A DNA stretch of 64,000 nucleotides. Origin: Ruegeria sp. HKCCA6707. GTDB lineage: Bacteria > Pseudomonadota > Alphaproteobacteria > Rhodobacterales > Rhodobacteraceae. The notes beneath the pieces are model-generated. The model did not search any database. It was not told where the DNA came from and saw only the letters and a program-made list of their open reading frames with translations. The translations under genes and the position numbers were made by a program. Below, one piece after another: positions 34,538 through 43,788 of this stretch. The stretch lies in NCBI RefSeq assembly GCF_013033515.1, contig NZ_WQEG01000011.1, forward strand, positions 1 through 64,000, given 5' to 3'. Each line of letters begins with the position of its first letter. Position 1 is the stretch's first letter.

Positions 34538-36721
34538 TCAATTGCCCGCGTTCACAGATCCGATCGACCAGAACATCGTCTCACCCGAAGCGTCGTCGAC
34601 ACCGTCATTGTCGGTCATCACAAACGCCTCGCCCGAGGGCAGGATCGCCAAACCTTCGATCTTGTCCAGAACATAGCCGCCAGTTGAGGTCAAGTCGGGC
34701 AGAAGGTCGCGGACCTCTTGCTTGCTGACCACGGGCAGGGGGCTTCCCAACGGGGCAGGGCTCATGTCCGCCAGCGGGATGCGATAGATCTTTTTGGTCA
34801 CCGCGCGGTGGTCGTGCTGGTTGTCGCGTTCAATGACATAGACATGGTCACCAAAGGCCACGATTTCCGACAGGCCGACCCAGCCGGTTTCGGGATCCGC
34901 TTTGGGATAGTGCACCGCACCCCATTCACCGCTGTCCAGATTGTAGGAGACCAGTTTCACATGGTTTTCCGGATCGTCCTTCCATTCCCGCTGAACCGCC
35001 ATCCACAGAGTGTCGCCGACCTTGGTAATGCCTTCAAAGCCAAAGCGTTTCTCGACCGCCATCAGCTCGGCTGGCAAGCCGATCTCACCCTTGCGGTCCT
35101 TTATCAGACCGTCGGCCGACACGTGATAGATCGCATGCGGGATAACCCGGTCGGTGCGACCTTCTGAGGCGACGTAGAAGCCGCCATTGCCGTCCAGAGT
35201 GATGCCCTCAAGGTCCAGCTTTTGCGCCGGGTTGCCGTCTTGGCGGTGGATGCGGATCACGTCCACGATGCGAGCGGGCTGCTGGCTGGGGTCGATCTTG
35301 AAGATCGAAGGCTGGAAGCCATAGAAGCTGTCATTGACCGCATAGATCATGCCATCTTCGTCCGCGACCAGCCCGGACAGGGCGCCCCAGCCGATCAGCT
35401 CATCCGCGCCTTCTGACGTCAGATGCGGATAGGCGGCAGGCGCATCCTGATATTCGAAGATTGACACATGCGCGCGCGGGCCGCCATCTTCGATCAGGTC
35501 TTTTTCATTGGCCGAGATCAGCAGGTTGCGCTCGGGGATCGCTACATAGCCTTCAGGGCCAACGCCTGAGGGTAGCAGCTGTTTCAGCACCGGGTTCGCC
35601 GGATCAGTGGCGTCATAGACGCCGACGACCGAGGCGCGCTCGGCCCCCACAAAGATCATCGGAGTGCCACCAAATGTGGCTGCGGTCACGCTTTCGGGTT
35701 CAACCCCTTTGCTGTCCGAGCGTTTGTCGGGGTAATGACCGATCTGGATAATGGCTTTCTCGAAATCGGTGCCGTTTTCGTAAACAACACTGCCGTCTTT
35801 GTGAAAGATCGTCCAGCCGCGCGAACCGCCTTCGTAATCGCCCTCATTGGCCGTGGCGAAGTGGTTGTCATCGATCCATTTCACCGCGTCTGGCTCACGC
35901 AGGCGACCCGGCTGGCTTTCGGTAAAGATCAGTGCACCGCGCTCATCGGTCGCGTCGATGCCTTCCAGATCCACGCTGCCAGCCGAGAAATGGCTGACTA
36001 CGTTGCCATCCTTGTCGACCACCGCGATGTGGTTGTTTTCCTGCAAGGTGATGACAGTTTCACCCAGGCTGTTGATGTCAACAAACTCAGGCTCGGGGTC
36101 GGTGGGCGCAACCTCGGCCAGACCGGTCAGGGTGGCCAGTATCATGCCCGCGCAATCCAGTGCGCCATCCTTCAGCGGCACCAGAGCCAGAGACCCGGCA
36201 GGCAGCTGCGGGATGATGCCATCGTTCAGGTCTTCGTCGCGCTCATTTTCAATGGCCACAGCAACAAAACTGCCATCGGGTGCGATGGCAACGCTGTCGG
36301 GCTGGCCGCCCAGATCGCAGGCGCCGGTTTTCACCTTGCTCGCGATGTCAACCGAGATCAGCTTGCCCGACGGTGCGGTATAGCTCTCGGATGTGTTCAC
36401 ACCGACAAACGCGGTCGCACCAACGATGCCGACCGAAGTGGGCTCACCACCCACATCCATCGCGCCCAGCGGGGCCGGCTTTGCGGGGTTGGTGATGTCG
36501 ATCATCCCGATCACACCCAGCGGGCTGTCGGTATAGACCAGTGTCATGCCATCGGCCGAAGCGGCGATGATCTCGGGCGAGGTTTCGCGGGTGGTATCGG
36601 CCCCTTCGCCCATGTTTTTAACAACAGGGAAAGACGCAATCCGGTTGAAATTCATCTCTGCCAGGCCCTGACCAGCGGTCAGCGCAAGGGCAGATGTCAG
36701 GCAGGCAAAGCGCAGTGACAT
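34538..36721 (-). CDS. Exported phytase-like esterase / beta-propeller protein
   Basis: A 727-residue exported protein with a signal peptide (residues 1-21, ending GQGLA). The N-terminal half is a repeat-built propeller of the choice-of-anchor-I/LVIVD type (GMIDITNPAKPAPLGAMDVG, GGQPDSVAIAPDGSFVAVAIENERDED); the C-terminal half (from about residue 440) matches the esterase-like activity of phytase domain (LDLEGITLDGNGGFYVASEG, RFGFEGITKVGDTLWMAVQ, KIEGLAILPSGEAFVMTDND). It probably hydrolyses phosphate esters in the periplasm. A Pho-box-like triple repeat precedes it, which supports phosphate-starvation control. Confidence 0.85.
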   Translation of the reverse strand: MSLRFACLTSALALTAGQGLAEMNFNRIASFPVVKNMGEGADTTRETSPEIIAASADGMTLVYTDSPLGVIGMIDITNPAKPAPLGAMDVGGEPTSVGIVGATAFVGVNTSESYTAPSGKLISVDIASKVKTGACDLGGQPDSVAIAPDGSFVAVAIENERDEDLNDGIIPQLPAGSLALVPLKDGALDCAGMILATLTGLAEVAPTDPEPEFVDINSLGETVITLQENNHIAVVDKDGNVVSHFSAGSVDLEGIDATDERGALIFTESQPGRLREPDAVKWIDDNHFATANEGDYEGGSRGWTIFHKDGSVVYENGTDFEKAIIQIGHYPDKRSDSKGVEPESVTAATFGGTPMIFVGAERASVVGVYDATDPANPVLKQLLPSGVGPEGYVAIPERNLLISANEKDLIEDGGPRAHVSIFEYQDAPAAYPHLTSEGADELIGWGALSGLVADEDGMIYAVNDSFYGFQPSIFKIDPSQQPARIVDVIRIHRQDGNPAQKLDLEGITLDGNGGFYVASEGRTDRVIPHAIYHVSADGLIKDRKGEIGLPAELMAVEKRFGFEGITKVGDTLWMAVQREWKDDPENHVKLVSYNLDSGEWGAVHYPKADPETGWVGLSEIVAFGDHVYVIERDNQHDHRAVTKKIYRIPLADMSPAPLGSPLPVVSKQEVRDLLPDLTSTGGYVLDKIEGLAILPSGEAFVMTDNDGVDDASGETMFWSIGSVNAGN

Positions 36722-36777
36722 CCTGTGGTATCCTCTCTCACTAGAACGTCGAGTGGCATGGACCGGGTTTATTGCGT

Positions 36778-36810
36778 GACCATGACGGTTTTGTTTCAGT
36801 TTGATGACAA
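36778..36810 (-). promoter_or_regulatory. Pho-box-like triple 11-bp repeat upstream of the phytase-like gene
   Basis: On the minus strand three consecutive 11-mers read TTGTCATCAAA, CTGAAACAAAA, CCGTCATGGTC. Against the PhoB half-site CTGTCAT plus four bases, units 1 and 3 match 6 of 7 and unit 2 matches 4 of 7. It lies 57-89 bases upstream of the ATG. The target protein's phosphoesterase character makes PhoB control likely. Confidence 0.65.
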
Positions 36811-36987
36811 AGGGCGGCGGCGTTGCAGGGAAAGCGCGCGTACCCAAATCCACGCGCCAAATGGGTGTTGCCGCTATCTTTTGGCGGGTGAATTTGTCAG
36901 TCTTTTCTGGAATTTATCACCCGAGGGGATGTAAAAGGCCGTAACATCACCTATCTATAGGGTATATAACGAAAAAAGGGATAGAAG

Positions 36988-38067
36988 ATGTCGAACCAGC
37001 AGTTTGAATCATTGATTCAGGAAACCCAGACCAAAGTCCGCGAAAGCCAGTCACAGATCGAAAGCCTGACCTCGCGGATCGAGGCCGTACGGGCCAAGAT
37101 CGGCACGGCTGAGGCCGATATCGACATCGAAAATGCGACGTTAGAGGATGTGCACGCCCATACCGAGGTGATGAACGCCAATATCGCCGAGCTGATCATG
37201 GGTCTGGACGACGTGACCAGCGCCTTTTCCAAGGATTTCGACGAGATGCGCTCCAAAACCGGGTGGGAGAGCTTTGTCGGCATTTTCGCCAAGGGCAAAT
37301 CCGAGTCGATGCGGCAGGAGCGGATGCGCACCGCCAATATTGACGACAAGCTGCAAGACCTGATCGCCAAATCCGATGTGATCGTGAAGCTGCTGGAAGG
37401 GCAGTTGGCGGTGCTGGAAGAACAGCGGGTGAAGGTCGAACAGAACCTTTCCGTCACGCTGGATGACCGTGAGGCTACCGTAGCCGAACTGGAGGCATTG
37501 CGTGCCGAGATTCAAGGCATGGACCCGACGATTATTACTCTGGAAAACAAGATCAGCGTCGAACAGGACGCTGCCGCGCGCACCCAATTAGAGACTGAAT
37601 TGGCCGAGCTGAATACGCAATACAACGCCAAGGTTCAGGAAGAACAGGTCAAGCTGGCCAAAAGCCAGACGCTTGAGCGCTATATCGAAAAGGGCAAAAC
37701 CTGGGTCGATTCACTGCAAAATCAGGCGGCGACGCAGATGGTGCTGATCAACAAGCTGCAAACAGACACGCAGCAGCGCGTGGTGCTGTATGACGCCCTG
37801 ACCAAATCGTTGAAAACCGCGCAGCAGCAGGACGTGGCGCACCGCATCAACGAGATCGGCGTGCAGACAGACCAAGAGGCGCAAACTGCCATGGCGGCTA
37901 TCGGCACCGCGACGAACCAGAAAATGGCCGACATGCTTGAAGCGCATGAGGACCACATGGTCTTTGCCCGTGATGTGTTGGAGAAAAAGGCCAAGGCGGA
38001 CGAACGCTTTGCCCGTCGGTTCGCGTCGATTGTGGAGAAGCATGATAAGAATTTGTATGGGGGTTAA
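36988..38067 (+). CDS. Long coiled-coil protein, first gene of the AAA/membrane cluster
   Basis: A 359-residue, Gln/Glu/Lys/Ala-rich protein predicted to be nearly all helix, with coiled-coil heptads over about residues 1-60 and 120-260. No signal peptide or membrane segment. Elements such as RYIEKGKTWVDSLQNQAATQ followed by a long helical tail faintly recall TelA-type (toxic anion resistance) proteins, but this is too weak to name it. ATG 36988 is preceded by AAAAAAGGGATAGAAG. It leads ten same-strand genes and is divergent from the phytase-like gene. It could be a scaffold or ring partner of the AAA protein downstream. Confidence 0.85.
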   Translation: MSNQQFESLIQETQTKVRESQSQIESLTSRIEAVRAKIGTAEADIDIENATLEDVHAHTEVMNANIAELIMGLDDVTSAFSKDFDEMRSKTGWESFVGIFAKGKSESMRQERMRTANIDDKLQDLIAKSDVIVKLLEGQLAVLEEQRVKVEQNLSVTLDDREATVAELEALRAEIQGMDPTIITLENKISVEQDAAARTQLETELAELNTQYNAKVQEEQVKLAKSQTLERYIEKGKTWVDSLQNQAATQMVLINKLQTDTQQRVVLYDALTKSLKTAQQQDVAHRINEIGVQTDQEAQTAMAAIGTATNQKMADMLEAHEDHMVFARDVLEKKAKADERFARRFASIVEKHDKNLYGG

Positions 38068-38073
38068 ACCTCT

Positions 38074-38349
38074 ATGGTTCGATCGGGTCGGACTAGCTCG
38101 ATCCTTAAACTCTTGGCGTCGTTCTTGGGGCTTAGCGCCATCGGAATGCTCTTTTGCGTAGCATCATGTGTGATCGCAATAAGAGTTTTTGGTTCGGATG
38201 CTTTGATTGCCGAGGTCGTCTTAGTCTCGACCAGCATGGCGTTCATTGTCTATGGTGTTTGGTTGTTCACTTGGTTTCGCACAAAGGGGAACGAGCTTGA
38301 TCGAAAATACCGCCCTTGGGCCTACGACAAGTTTGGTAACCCAAAATGA
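38074..38349 (+). CDS. Small two-helix membrane protein
   Basis: A 91-residue protein with two membrane segments (LLASFLGLSAIGMLFCVASCVIAI and IAEVVLVSTSMAFIVYGVWLFTWF) and a charged, tyrosine-rich tail (KGNELDRKYRPWAYDKFGN). It fills the space between the coiled-coil gene (stop six bases upstream) and the next gene, whose ATG overlaps its stop (ATGA), which supports it being real. Its base composition is lower in GC than both neighbours. I recognise no family. Confidence 0.7.
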   Translation: MVRSGRTSSILKLLASFLGLSAIGMLFCVASCVIAIRVFGSDALIAEVVLVSTSMAFIVYGVWLFTWFRTKGNELDRKYRPWAYDKFGNPK

Positions 38350-39464
38350 CTAACCCCACCCAAGACCATGTCGGCCTGACCGACACCTTCGCCTCGCGCC
38401 GCTATTTCCGCAAGTTTGAGGTGATCACCGTCCACCTGTTGCGCGTGGCTGCAACGATGGAGGCTGAGGGTGCGATCAGCAAGCAAGAGGTGCGGATCGT
38501 GTCGCGGTATCTTTCGGGGCTGCTCTACACCTTTCGCGCGCTATCCATGAAATACCTGCTGGTCGGGCGCGATACGGGGCGGTTCTTTGGCAGTCTTGCG
38601 ATGGACAAGCGCGACAGCGGGTTTCCGGTGGCGGCCGAGTTGCTGACCATGGCGAATGACGCGCAGCAGGCGCAAGTGCATCTGGCGAATATGCCCTCAG
38701 CCGATGAGCTGAAAAACGACATGGTGCGGACGATTATTGGCGATCAGGAGATCCCCACCAAGCTGCAATTCGCGCTGTCGCAAAGGCTCTATTACGAGGA
38801 ATTGCTGAGGGGAGAGCTGTTCTGGGCGCGTAACGATCCCGAATGTCACTGGATCGAGAATGAAGGCGATCGCCGCAAGTTCCTGCTGCACTGGGCGGTC
38901 TATGACAGTCAGATCAACCTGCCAGTTCTATACATGATGCAGTTGGAAGACAGCGGCAAGACAGCACTGCCCAAGGACCAACGCCGCTGGCCCGAGGTGC
39001 AGGCACATCTTATGGCGCAGTCTTTGGGCGGGTTGAAGCTGGTGACCATCGCCAAAGGGTTCGATCAGGATTTCGACGATCTGCATCCCAAACTCGTACG
39101 CCGTATCCATGTGGGGCCGATGTATTCCTCGGCCTATACCGAGCAATCCGGGCCATTGCGTCGGATGCTGGAAGATGCGCAGGCCCCTGAGGGTCAGGAT
39201 TGGGCCATGGCCTGGACCATCGAGGAGTTGCAGAGCGAGGACGTGGTGCAGGAACGCGCAGGCTGGTTCGGCACGGTCGACCGCGAGGTTTTTGCGCTGG
39301 ACCCGTTTGGCGGGCAGGGGGCCGAAACCGGGGCAACACGCACGCAGCGCTCGATCATCCTGCCTCAGCGCCCGTTTCAGGTGCTGGCTGAGCGTAACCC
39401 GCCGGGTTTTGGGGATGTGCGTAAATTCGTGGTCAGCAAGGCAGGGCAGGTGTTGCGCTATTAG
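38346..39464 (+). CDS. Soluble protein of unknown family in the AAA/membrane cluster
   Basis: A 372-residue protein without signal peptide or membrane helices. It starts with a helical region (RKFEVITVHLLRVAATMEAEGAISKQEVRIVSRYLSGLL) and has many Trp/Tyr residues in the middle and end (ECHWIENEGDRRKFLLHWAVYDSQ, QDWAMAWTIEELQSEDVVQERAGWFG). No catalytic motif stands out. It is translationally coupled to the preceding membrane gene (ATGA) and separated from the AAA gene by a dispersed hairpin repeat. Function unknown; co-inheritance with the ATPase suggests an adaptor or substrate-binding role. Confidence 0.85.
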   Translation: MTNPTQDHVGLTDTFASRRYFRKFEVITVHLLRVAATMEAEGAISKQEVRIVSRYLSGLLYTFRALSMKYLLVGRDTGRFFGSLAMDKRDSGFPVAAELLTMANDAQQAQVHLANMPSADELKNDMVRTIIGDQEIPTKLQFALSQRLYYEELLRGELFWARNDPECHWIENEGDRRKFLLHWAVYDSQINLPVLYMMQLEDSGKTALPKDQRRWPEVQAHLMAQSLGGLKLVTIAKGFDQDFDDLHPKLVRRIHVGPMYSSAYTEQSGPLRRMLEDAQAPEGQDWAMAWTIEELQSEDVVQERAGWFGTVDREVFALDPFGGQGAETGATRTQRSIILPQRPFQVLAERNPPGFGDVRKFVVSKAGQVLRY

Positions 39465-39472
39465 ATTTCATG

Positions 39473-39504
39473 CCTCCGGCGGAGGTATTTTTGAACAGAA
39501 GAAG
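39473..39504 (+). repeat. Copy B of an intergenic hairpin + TATTTTTGAACAGAAGAAG element
   Basis: Hairpin CCTCC-GGC-GGAGG (39473-39485) followed at once by the 19-base tail TATTTTTGAACAGAAGAAG (39486-39504), identical to the tail between glcD and glcE at 26405-26423. As there, it lies inside an operon-like run, just before the ribosome binding region of the next gene. Confidence 0.8.
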
Positions 39505-39521
39505 CAGGGGCGGGTTTTGAG

Positions 39522-41453
39522 ATGAGTTTGACGTCAGATCAGATGGAATTGCGCGAGGCCGATATTCGCAAGCATTACCCGGCGGCGACCGCTTTGCTGA
39601 GCGGGTTCGAGCATGCTCCGCGGATTGCCAAACCGGTTGAGGCAGCGGTGGAGCGGTCTCCGGGTGTCACAACAGGGCGGCGATTTCGGTCGACGACGCC
39701 AGGGTTGGTGACGCGGCGGGTGGCGCGGGCGGATGGGGTGCATCTGGTCGAGCGGATTGAGGCGTCGGATGATGGCGATGCGCTGGTATCGCCGCCGCAG
39801 GCGACGGTGCAGCAGAGTATTCGCCGGGCCATCGCGATTGCTCTGGCGGTGGCTGAGGCTTATGCCGAACAGACCCCGCTGGCCGATTTGAAACGTGCCA
39901 ATCTGGCGGGGGATTTGCCTGCGGCGCGGAAGAGTGAATTTTCGCAATTGCTGACGGCTGAGGCGCTGATTACGGGCCATGTGTTTGGCAACTCGCTGGC
40001 TTACCTCATGTCCTCGCATCTGGGCGAAACCACGGTAGATCTGGGTGAGATCGAAGAAGTTCTGACCGATAATGGCCAACTCGCTCTGCATGGCGCGCTG
40101 TGGGAGTTGGATCAGATATTGGCCAAACATGCGCCCGATGATGCGCATCTGATCGCGGCCGCCAGTGCCTATGCCGAGCAGTTGATGGACAAGGTTGCAT
40201 TGCGCGTGAAATCAGCGGGCCATTTGAGCCCGTTTCAGACTGCGTCCTGGCATATCGAGACGGATGATCTGACGATCCGGGGGTTTGAGCCAGCGTCCAA
40301 GGCCAAATCCACCACGCTTACCATGACGTTCAAGAAGCCGAATGAGGTGGTGGGCAACCATATCGCCAAATATCAGGCGATGAAGCTGGCCAAGATGCTG
40401 ATGGCCTATGATTTCGACCGCCGCCTGAACCCGTTTGCCGAGCTTGGCGGGTTCATCTTTACCTTCATGGGCGATGGCAAACCGGGCACCGGGAAAACCA
40501 CTCTGATCCAGATGATGGCCGGGCTGATCAATGACTATTGCCAGAACGCGGGCTACCCGTTCCGCTATCAGAACCTGAGCACCGACAATATCGACAGCTA
40601 TCAGGGCAAATCCGGCCAGAACGCCAAGGCGTTTATCAACACGATCATTGACCCCTCGGTCATCGGCTTTGGCACCATCGACGATATCGACCAATTGGCG
40701 GGTAAGCGTGGTGATCGGCAGTCCAGCGCCGGACAGTTGGAAATCACCGCAGTCCTGATGGAGAGCTTCGCCGGGGCCAACACCGTTGTGCGCGGCAATT
40801 GCACCTTTGGCATGTTCTCGAACTACCCCGAGAATGTGGATGACGCCCTGCGCCAACGGGCCGGTGCGCGGTTCCTGGTGGACGGGCCGCAAACGCGTGA
40901 GGACTATATCGACATCCTGCACCTGCTGATGGGCCGCAACCACGACATTCCGCTGGGTGAACACGAAGCCTATGCCGCGCAGGAGATCAAGAAGGCCGTC
41001 GCCGCCAGTTTCGAAAGCCATTCCCGCCCGCATGAGGATGCTTTGTTGCAGGTTTACGACCGGGTATCGGCTCAGATCGGCCAGCTGGACACGATTGCCA
41101 AGCTGGGCACCTACCTCAAGGCGATTCAGGCCGCAGATGAACGGTTCACCGGTCGTGCGATCAAGAACATCACCGACGCGGTCAAGGTGCGCGCGATGGA
41201 TTTCGAACTGCCAGATGAGTGGATGGAGAACCCCGAGCTGTTCCTGTTCCGTGACTATGACACCAAAAAGGCCATGATCGCTGACCTGCGCCAGCCGATC
41301 ACGGTCGAGATGGTGATCCAGGAAATCAACCGCTACGCCGACAGCGAATTCCGCTATGCCGACAAGAGCGACGAGGTCGCGATTGAGAACGCGGTGCGTG
41401 AGATGGGCCGAATGGAGGAGGCCAAACGCCGGTATCTGGAGGGGAAAGGGTGA
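39522..41453 (+). CDS. AAA-type P-loop ATPase, core of the unknown cluster
   Basis: A 643-residue cytoplasmic protein. Residues about 1-300 are helical and unassigned; the ATPase module follows: Walker A GDGKPGTGKTT (about 317-328), Walker B-like VIGFGTIDDID (about 380-390), a sensor-1-like FSNYPENVDDA (about 430) and an arginine-finger-like ALRQRAGARF (about 443-453). A helical C-terminus (FELPDEWMENPELFLFRDYD, then QPITVEMVIQEINRYADSEF) completes it. This is an AAA+ remodelling machine by motif, of a subfamily I cannot name. Its stop overlaps the start of a small membrane gene (GTGA), so it is probably coupled to a membrane complex. Confidence 0.88.
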   Translation: MSLTSDQMELREADIRKHYPAATALLSGFEHAPRIAKPVEAAVERSPGVTTGRRFRSTTPGLVTRRVARADGVHLVERIEASDDGDALVSPPQATVQQSIRRAIAIALAVAEAYAEQTPLADLKRANLAGDLPAARKSEFSQLLTAEALITGHVFGNSLAYLMSSHLGETTVDLGEIEEVLTDNGQLALHGALWELDQILAKHAPDDAHLIAAASAYAEQLMDKVALRVKSAGHLSPFQTASWHIETDDLTIRGFEPASKAKSTTLTMTFKKPNEVVGNHIAKYQAMKLAKMLMAYDFDRRLNPFAELGGFIFTFMGDGKPGTGKTTLIQMMAGLINDYCQNAGYPFRYQNLSTDNIDSYQGKSGQNAKAFINTIIDPSVIGFGTIDDIDQLAGKRGDRQSSAGQLEITAVLMESFAGANTVVRGNCTFGMFSNYPENVDDALRQRAGARFLVDGPQTREDYIDILHLLMGRNHDIPLGEHEAYAAQEIKKAVAASFESHSRPHEDALLQVYDRVSAQIGQLDTIAKLGTYLKAIQAADERFTGRAIKNITDAVKVRAMDFELPDEWMENPELFLFRDYDTKKAMIADLRQPITVEMVIQEINRYADSEFRYADKSDEVAIENAVREMGRMEEAKRRYLEGKG

Positions 41454-41785
41454 GCGGCGGGCTGTTCCTGATTTTGGCGTCTCTGGTTGCGGCGTGCCTC
41501 TGCGTGGGTATTTGGGTTGCCCGTTGTCGAAATGCATCGCGCAGGGCTGTGGCGATGCTTGCGCTTATCGTATTTGCGATCACCTATATCTGGAGCAGCC
41601 TGTTCGAGATTTGGATCAATGGTGCCTCGGTCTTGCGTCCTCAGTCTCTGTTGCACGCATTCGGACCTGGTGAAATGCCTTCACATTTTCTTGGCCAGTC
41701 GTTGTTCTGGTATGCTCCGGCGATGATCTTTGCAGGTGGCGCGTATGCAACAACGCGTCGTCGTTCAAAGGAGGCAAAGACATGA
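41450..41785 (+). CDS. Small membrane protein A of the AAA cluster
   Basis: A 111-residue protein with three membrane segments (LFLILASLVAACLCVGIWVA, MLALIVFAITYIWSSLFEIWI, SLFWYAPAMIFAGGAYATT) and a basic tail (RRRSKEAKT). The GTG start at 41450 overlaps the AAA gene stop (GTGA) and its own stop overlaps the next ATG (ATGA), so three genes are joined by four-base overlaps. No known family recognised. Confidence 0.8.
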   Translation: MSGGLFLILASLVAACLCVGIWVARCRNASRRAVAMLALIVFAITYIWSSLFEIWINGASVLRPQSLLHAFGPGEMPSHFLGQSLFWYAPAMIFAGGAYATTRRRSKEAKT

Positions 41786-42078
41786 TACTGACACTTGCAA
41801 TCACCGCAGTAGCCCTGGTTTTGGGTCTCATTCTGCCATTGCGCTGGGGCGTAGTTGGCTTTCTGGGGGCTGTGGCGGTTCTCTATCTGATCCAGTTCGG
41901 CATCAATACCAGCCGCGGGTTCGAGGGTGCCTCGTGGGAAGAGACGCTGATCCTGTTTGAGGGCAGCGTGGTGTCTTACATCGGCTTCAATTTGCAGATT
42001 ACCGCGCGGTCCTTTGCGTTGCCTTTGCTGGTGTTAGCGGCTGTGGTTGTGGGGCGGTTCAGGAGGGGAGTAAGCTGA
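41782..42078 (+). CDS. Small membrane protein B of the AAA cluster
   Basis: A 98-residue protein with three to four hydrophobic segments (ILTLAITAVALVLGLILPL, GVVGFLGAVAVLYLIQFGI, SVVSYIGFNLQI, ALPLLVLAAVVVGRF). The middle loop has NTSRGFEGASWEETL. It is translationally coupled to membrane protein A. Family not recognised; a role in a membrane complex with the AAA protein is inference. Confidence 0.8.
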   Translation: MILTLAITAVALVLGLILPLRWGVVGFLGAVAVLYLIQFGINTSRGFEGASWEETLILFEGSVVSYIGFNLQITARSFALPLLVLAAVVVGRFRRGVS

Positions 42079-42117
42079 GTTGAATATAAGCTCGAACTGT
42101 TTTGCGGGAGAGCCTGA

Positions 42118-42453
42118 GTGCTAGATATCATCTTCCTGATGACCTGTACTCTTCTTGCCTATATTGGCATTAAGTTCGTCCTTTGGGTGATAAGGCGTCT
42201 TTTGCCTGTTCCAAAGGGAGCGTTCATGTGGTTGCGTTTCTTTGTTTGGTGGACCGCAAATTTGGGTTTTGTAGTTGCCATATACTCCGGCGTTATCGCT
42301 TTTTCTGGTGTTCTTGTTTTGGAAATTTGGGGTTTGGGTCAGCGTCTAGAGCCCTCCGTACTCCTGATGGGGGGGCTCATTTTGTCGGCACCTTATTGGG
42401 TCGGCTTGGCCAAAGTAATTGATCTTCAAGTTGCGCATAGGTTGTCGTCATGA
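42118..42453 (+). CDS. Small membrane protein C of the AAA cluster
   Basis: A 111-residue protein with three membrane segments (LDIIFLMTCTLLAYIGIKFVLWVI, FVVAIYSGVIAFSGVLVLEIWGL, VLLMGGLILSAPYWVGLAKVI). The GTG at 42118 has GGGAGAG upstream. Its stop overlaps the ATG of the next, soluble protein gene (ATGA). Lower GC than its neighbours. Family not recognised. Confidence 0.75.
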   Translation: MLDIIFLMTCTLLAYIGIKFVLWVIRRLLPVPKGAFMWLRFFVWWTANLGFVVAIYSGVIAFSGVLVLEIWGLGQRLEPSVLLMGGLILSAPYWVGLAKVIDLQVAHRLSS

Positions 42454-43787
42454 TCCGCCTCATCGAAAAAGGCCTGATGTTTGGCAATCTTGTCCACATC
42501 TCCAGCCCGGCTCTGGTCGAGCGGTATAATCGCGCGCTGCAGCATCTGTCGGGTAAGACCACCGCGCTGACGGATTTTCATATCGATATCTCGGGCTATT
42601 CCCCCGAGATTGGGCAGGAACTGGGTGACCCGCTTTACCTCAACCCCAATGGGGTCAATCGGCAGTTCATCCTGCTGACGACCGAGCAGAAACGCGCGCC
42701 TCTGCTGAATGTCAAATTCTCAACCTCGCGCGACATCTTGCGCGACTTTATCGAACAGAACGAAGCGCAGCTGTTTGCTCTGACCGCAACGGATGCGGTG
42801 GCCGGAGAGCTGGTGAACTCGGTCTTCAAGCTCACCACGCCGGCTGATCTGCTGACGCTCAGCAAGATCGAGATTGAAGCGGATACAGTGGGTGGTACCC
42901 TGCGAAAGGCCGAGCAATTGGCGGGTATGGTCGAGCAGTTCAAAACCGAAGAGGACGCCTGGTTCGACGATGTTCTGATCGCCAGGATGATCGAAACAGC
43001 CAAAGATACAGGCGATGTGACACGCAACCCTGTCCGTTTGCGCCATACCGCGTTTGATCAACCGAACTTCTGGACGGCGCATTATGGCGGGCTTTATCTG
43101 TTTCCTGACCTTGAGCATCCGGCTGCGATTTATGCGGGTGAACGGCCAGACGGCTTGCCGCTGGACTATGTGTTTCACATGTCGCAGCACAATCAGATCG
43201 CCAAATTTCTGAACTATAACAAGCTCGTGGAAACCATCATCGAGGCGCGCGGCGTGGATTCTGCTGCCATTTTGCAGCAAAAAATGGATTTTCTGACGGT
43301 GTCGGCGGCTGCGCATGCCGATGTTGACCTGAAAGGCTTGGACCGCCGGGACCTGCGCCATCTTGCGCGCCGTCATGTGGACCAATTGCCTGAGGCCTAT
43401 CACGGGCTGGCGCAGCTGCTGCGCTGGGCAACGGATGGCGGGCGGTGGCCGCGCATAACCTCGGATCACCCGGCCTATTTCTATACTCTGCGGGCGGCCA
43501 ACACGCCGCATCGGGATTTGGTAAACATGTTGCTGACCGAGCTGGCGCCACTGGACCCGCGCCAGATGTTCATTTGCCACAAAGAGCTGTTCTATGCGAC
43601 CTACGCCCAGTGGCCTGAAAGCAAAAAAGCCTATGTTGCCGATTTCCTTGCCCGCGAGTATCAGCTGGACAAAGCAGGTGCACGGGCGGCCTTGTTCGGG
43701 CATGAGCCTGATATGAGCGGTGACGATCGGATCAGTGACGATCTGATTGCTCGTGTCGGGCCCTGGGGTTCTGTAAGGAGGGATTGA
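42450..43787 (+). CDS. Second large soluble protein of unknown family in the AAA cluster
   Basis: A 445-residue protein without signal or membrane segments. Distinct stretches are DFHIDISGYSPEIGQELGDPLYLNPNGVNRQF (near residue 45), a central helical domain (about 110-190), a HYGGLYLFPDLEHPAAIYAG segment and a C-terminal part ending SGDDRISDDLIARVGPWGSV. I cannot place it in a named family, although I have the impression that it is conserved in Rhodobacteraceae. It is coupled to the preceding membrane gene by ATGA and followed one base later by another membrane gene, so it is embedded in the cluster. Confidence 0.85.
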   Translation: MIRLIEKGLMFGNLVHISSPALVERYNRALQHLSGKTTALTDFHIDISGYSPEIGQELGDPLYLNPNGVNRQFILLTTEQKRAPLLNVKFSTSRDILRDFIEQNEAQLFALTATDAVAGELVNSVFKLTTPADLLTLSKIEIEADTVGGTLRKAEQLAGMVEQFKTEEDAWFDDVLIARMIETAKDTGDVTRNPVRLRHTAFDQPNFWTAHYGGLYLFPDLEHPAAIYAGERPDGLPLDYVFHMSQHNQIAKFLNYNKLVETIIEARGVDSAAILQQKMDFLTVSAAAHADVDLKGLDRRDLRHLARRHVDQLPEAYHGLAQLLRWATDGGRWPRITSDHPAYFYTLRAANTPHRDLVNMLLTELAPLDPRQMFICHKELFYATYAQWPESKKAYVADFLAREYQLDKAGARAALFGHEPDMSGDDRISDDLIARVGPWGSVRRD

Positions 43788-43788
43788 A

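Noticed and set aside
35735..36718. Plus-strand open frame of about 330 codons opposite the phytase-like gene
   Set aside because: Antisense to a gene with a signal peptide and propeller repeats; no supporting ribosome binding site.
40212..41537. Minus-strand open frame of about 440 codons opposite the AAA ATPase
   Set aside because: It is the mirror of the Walker A/B-containing gene and has no recognisable motif; considered an antisense shadow.
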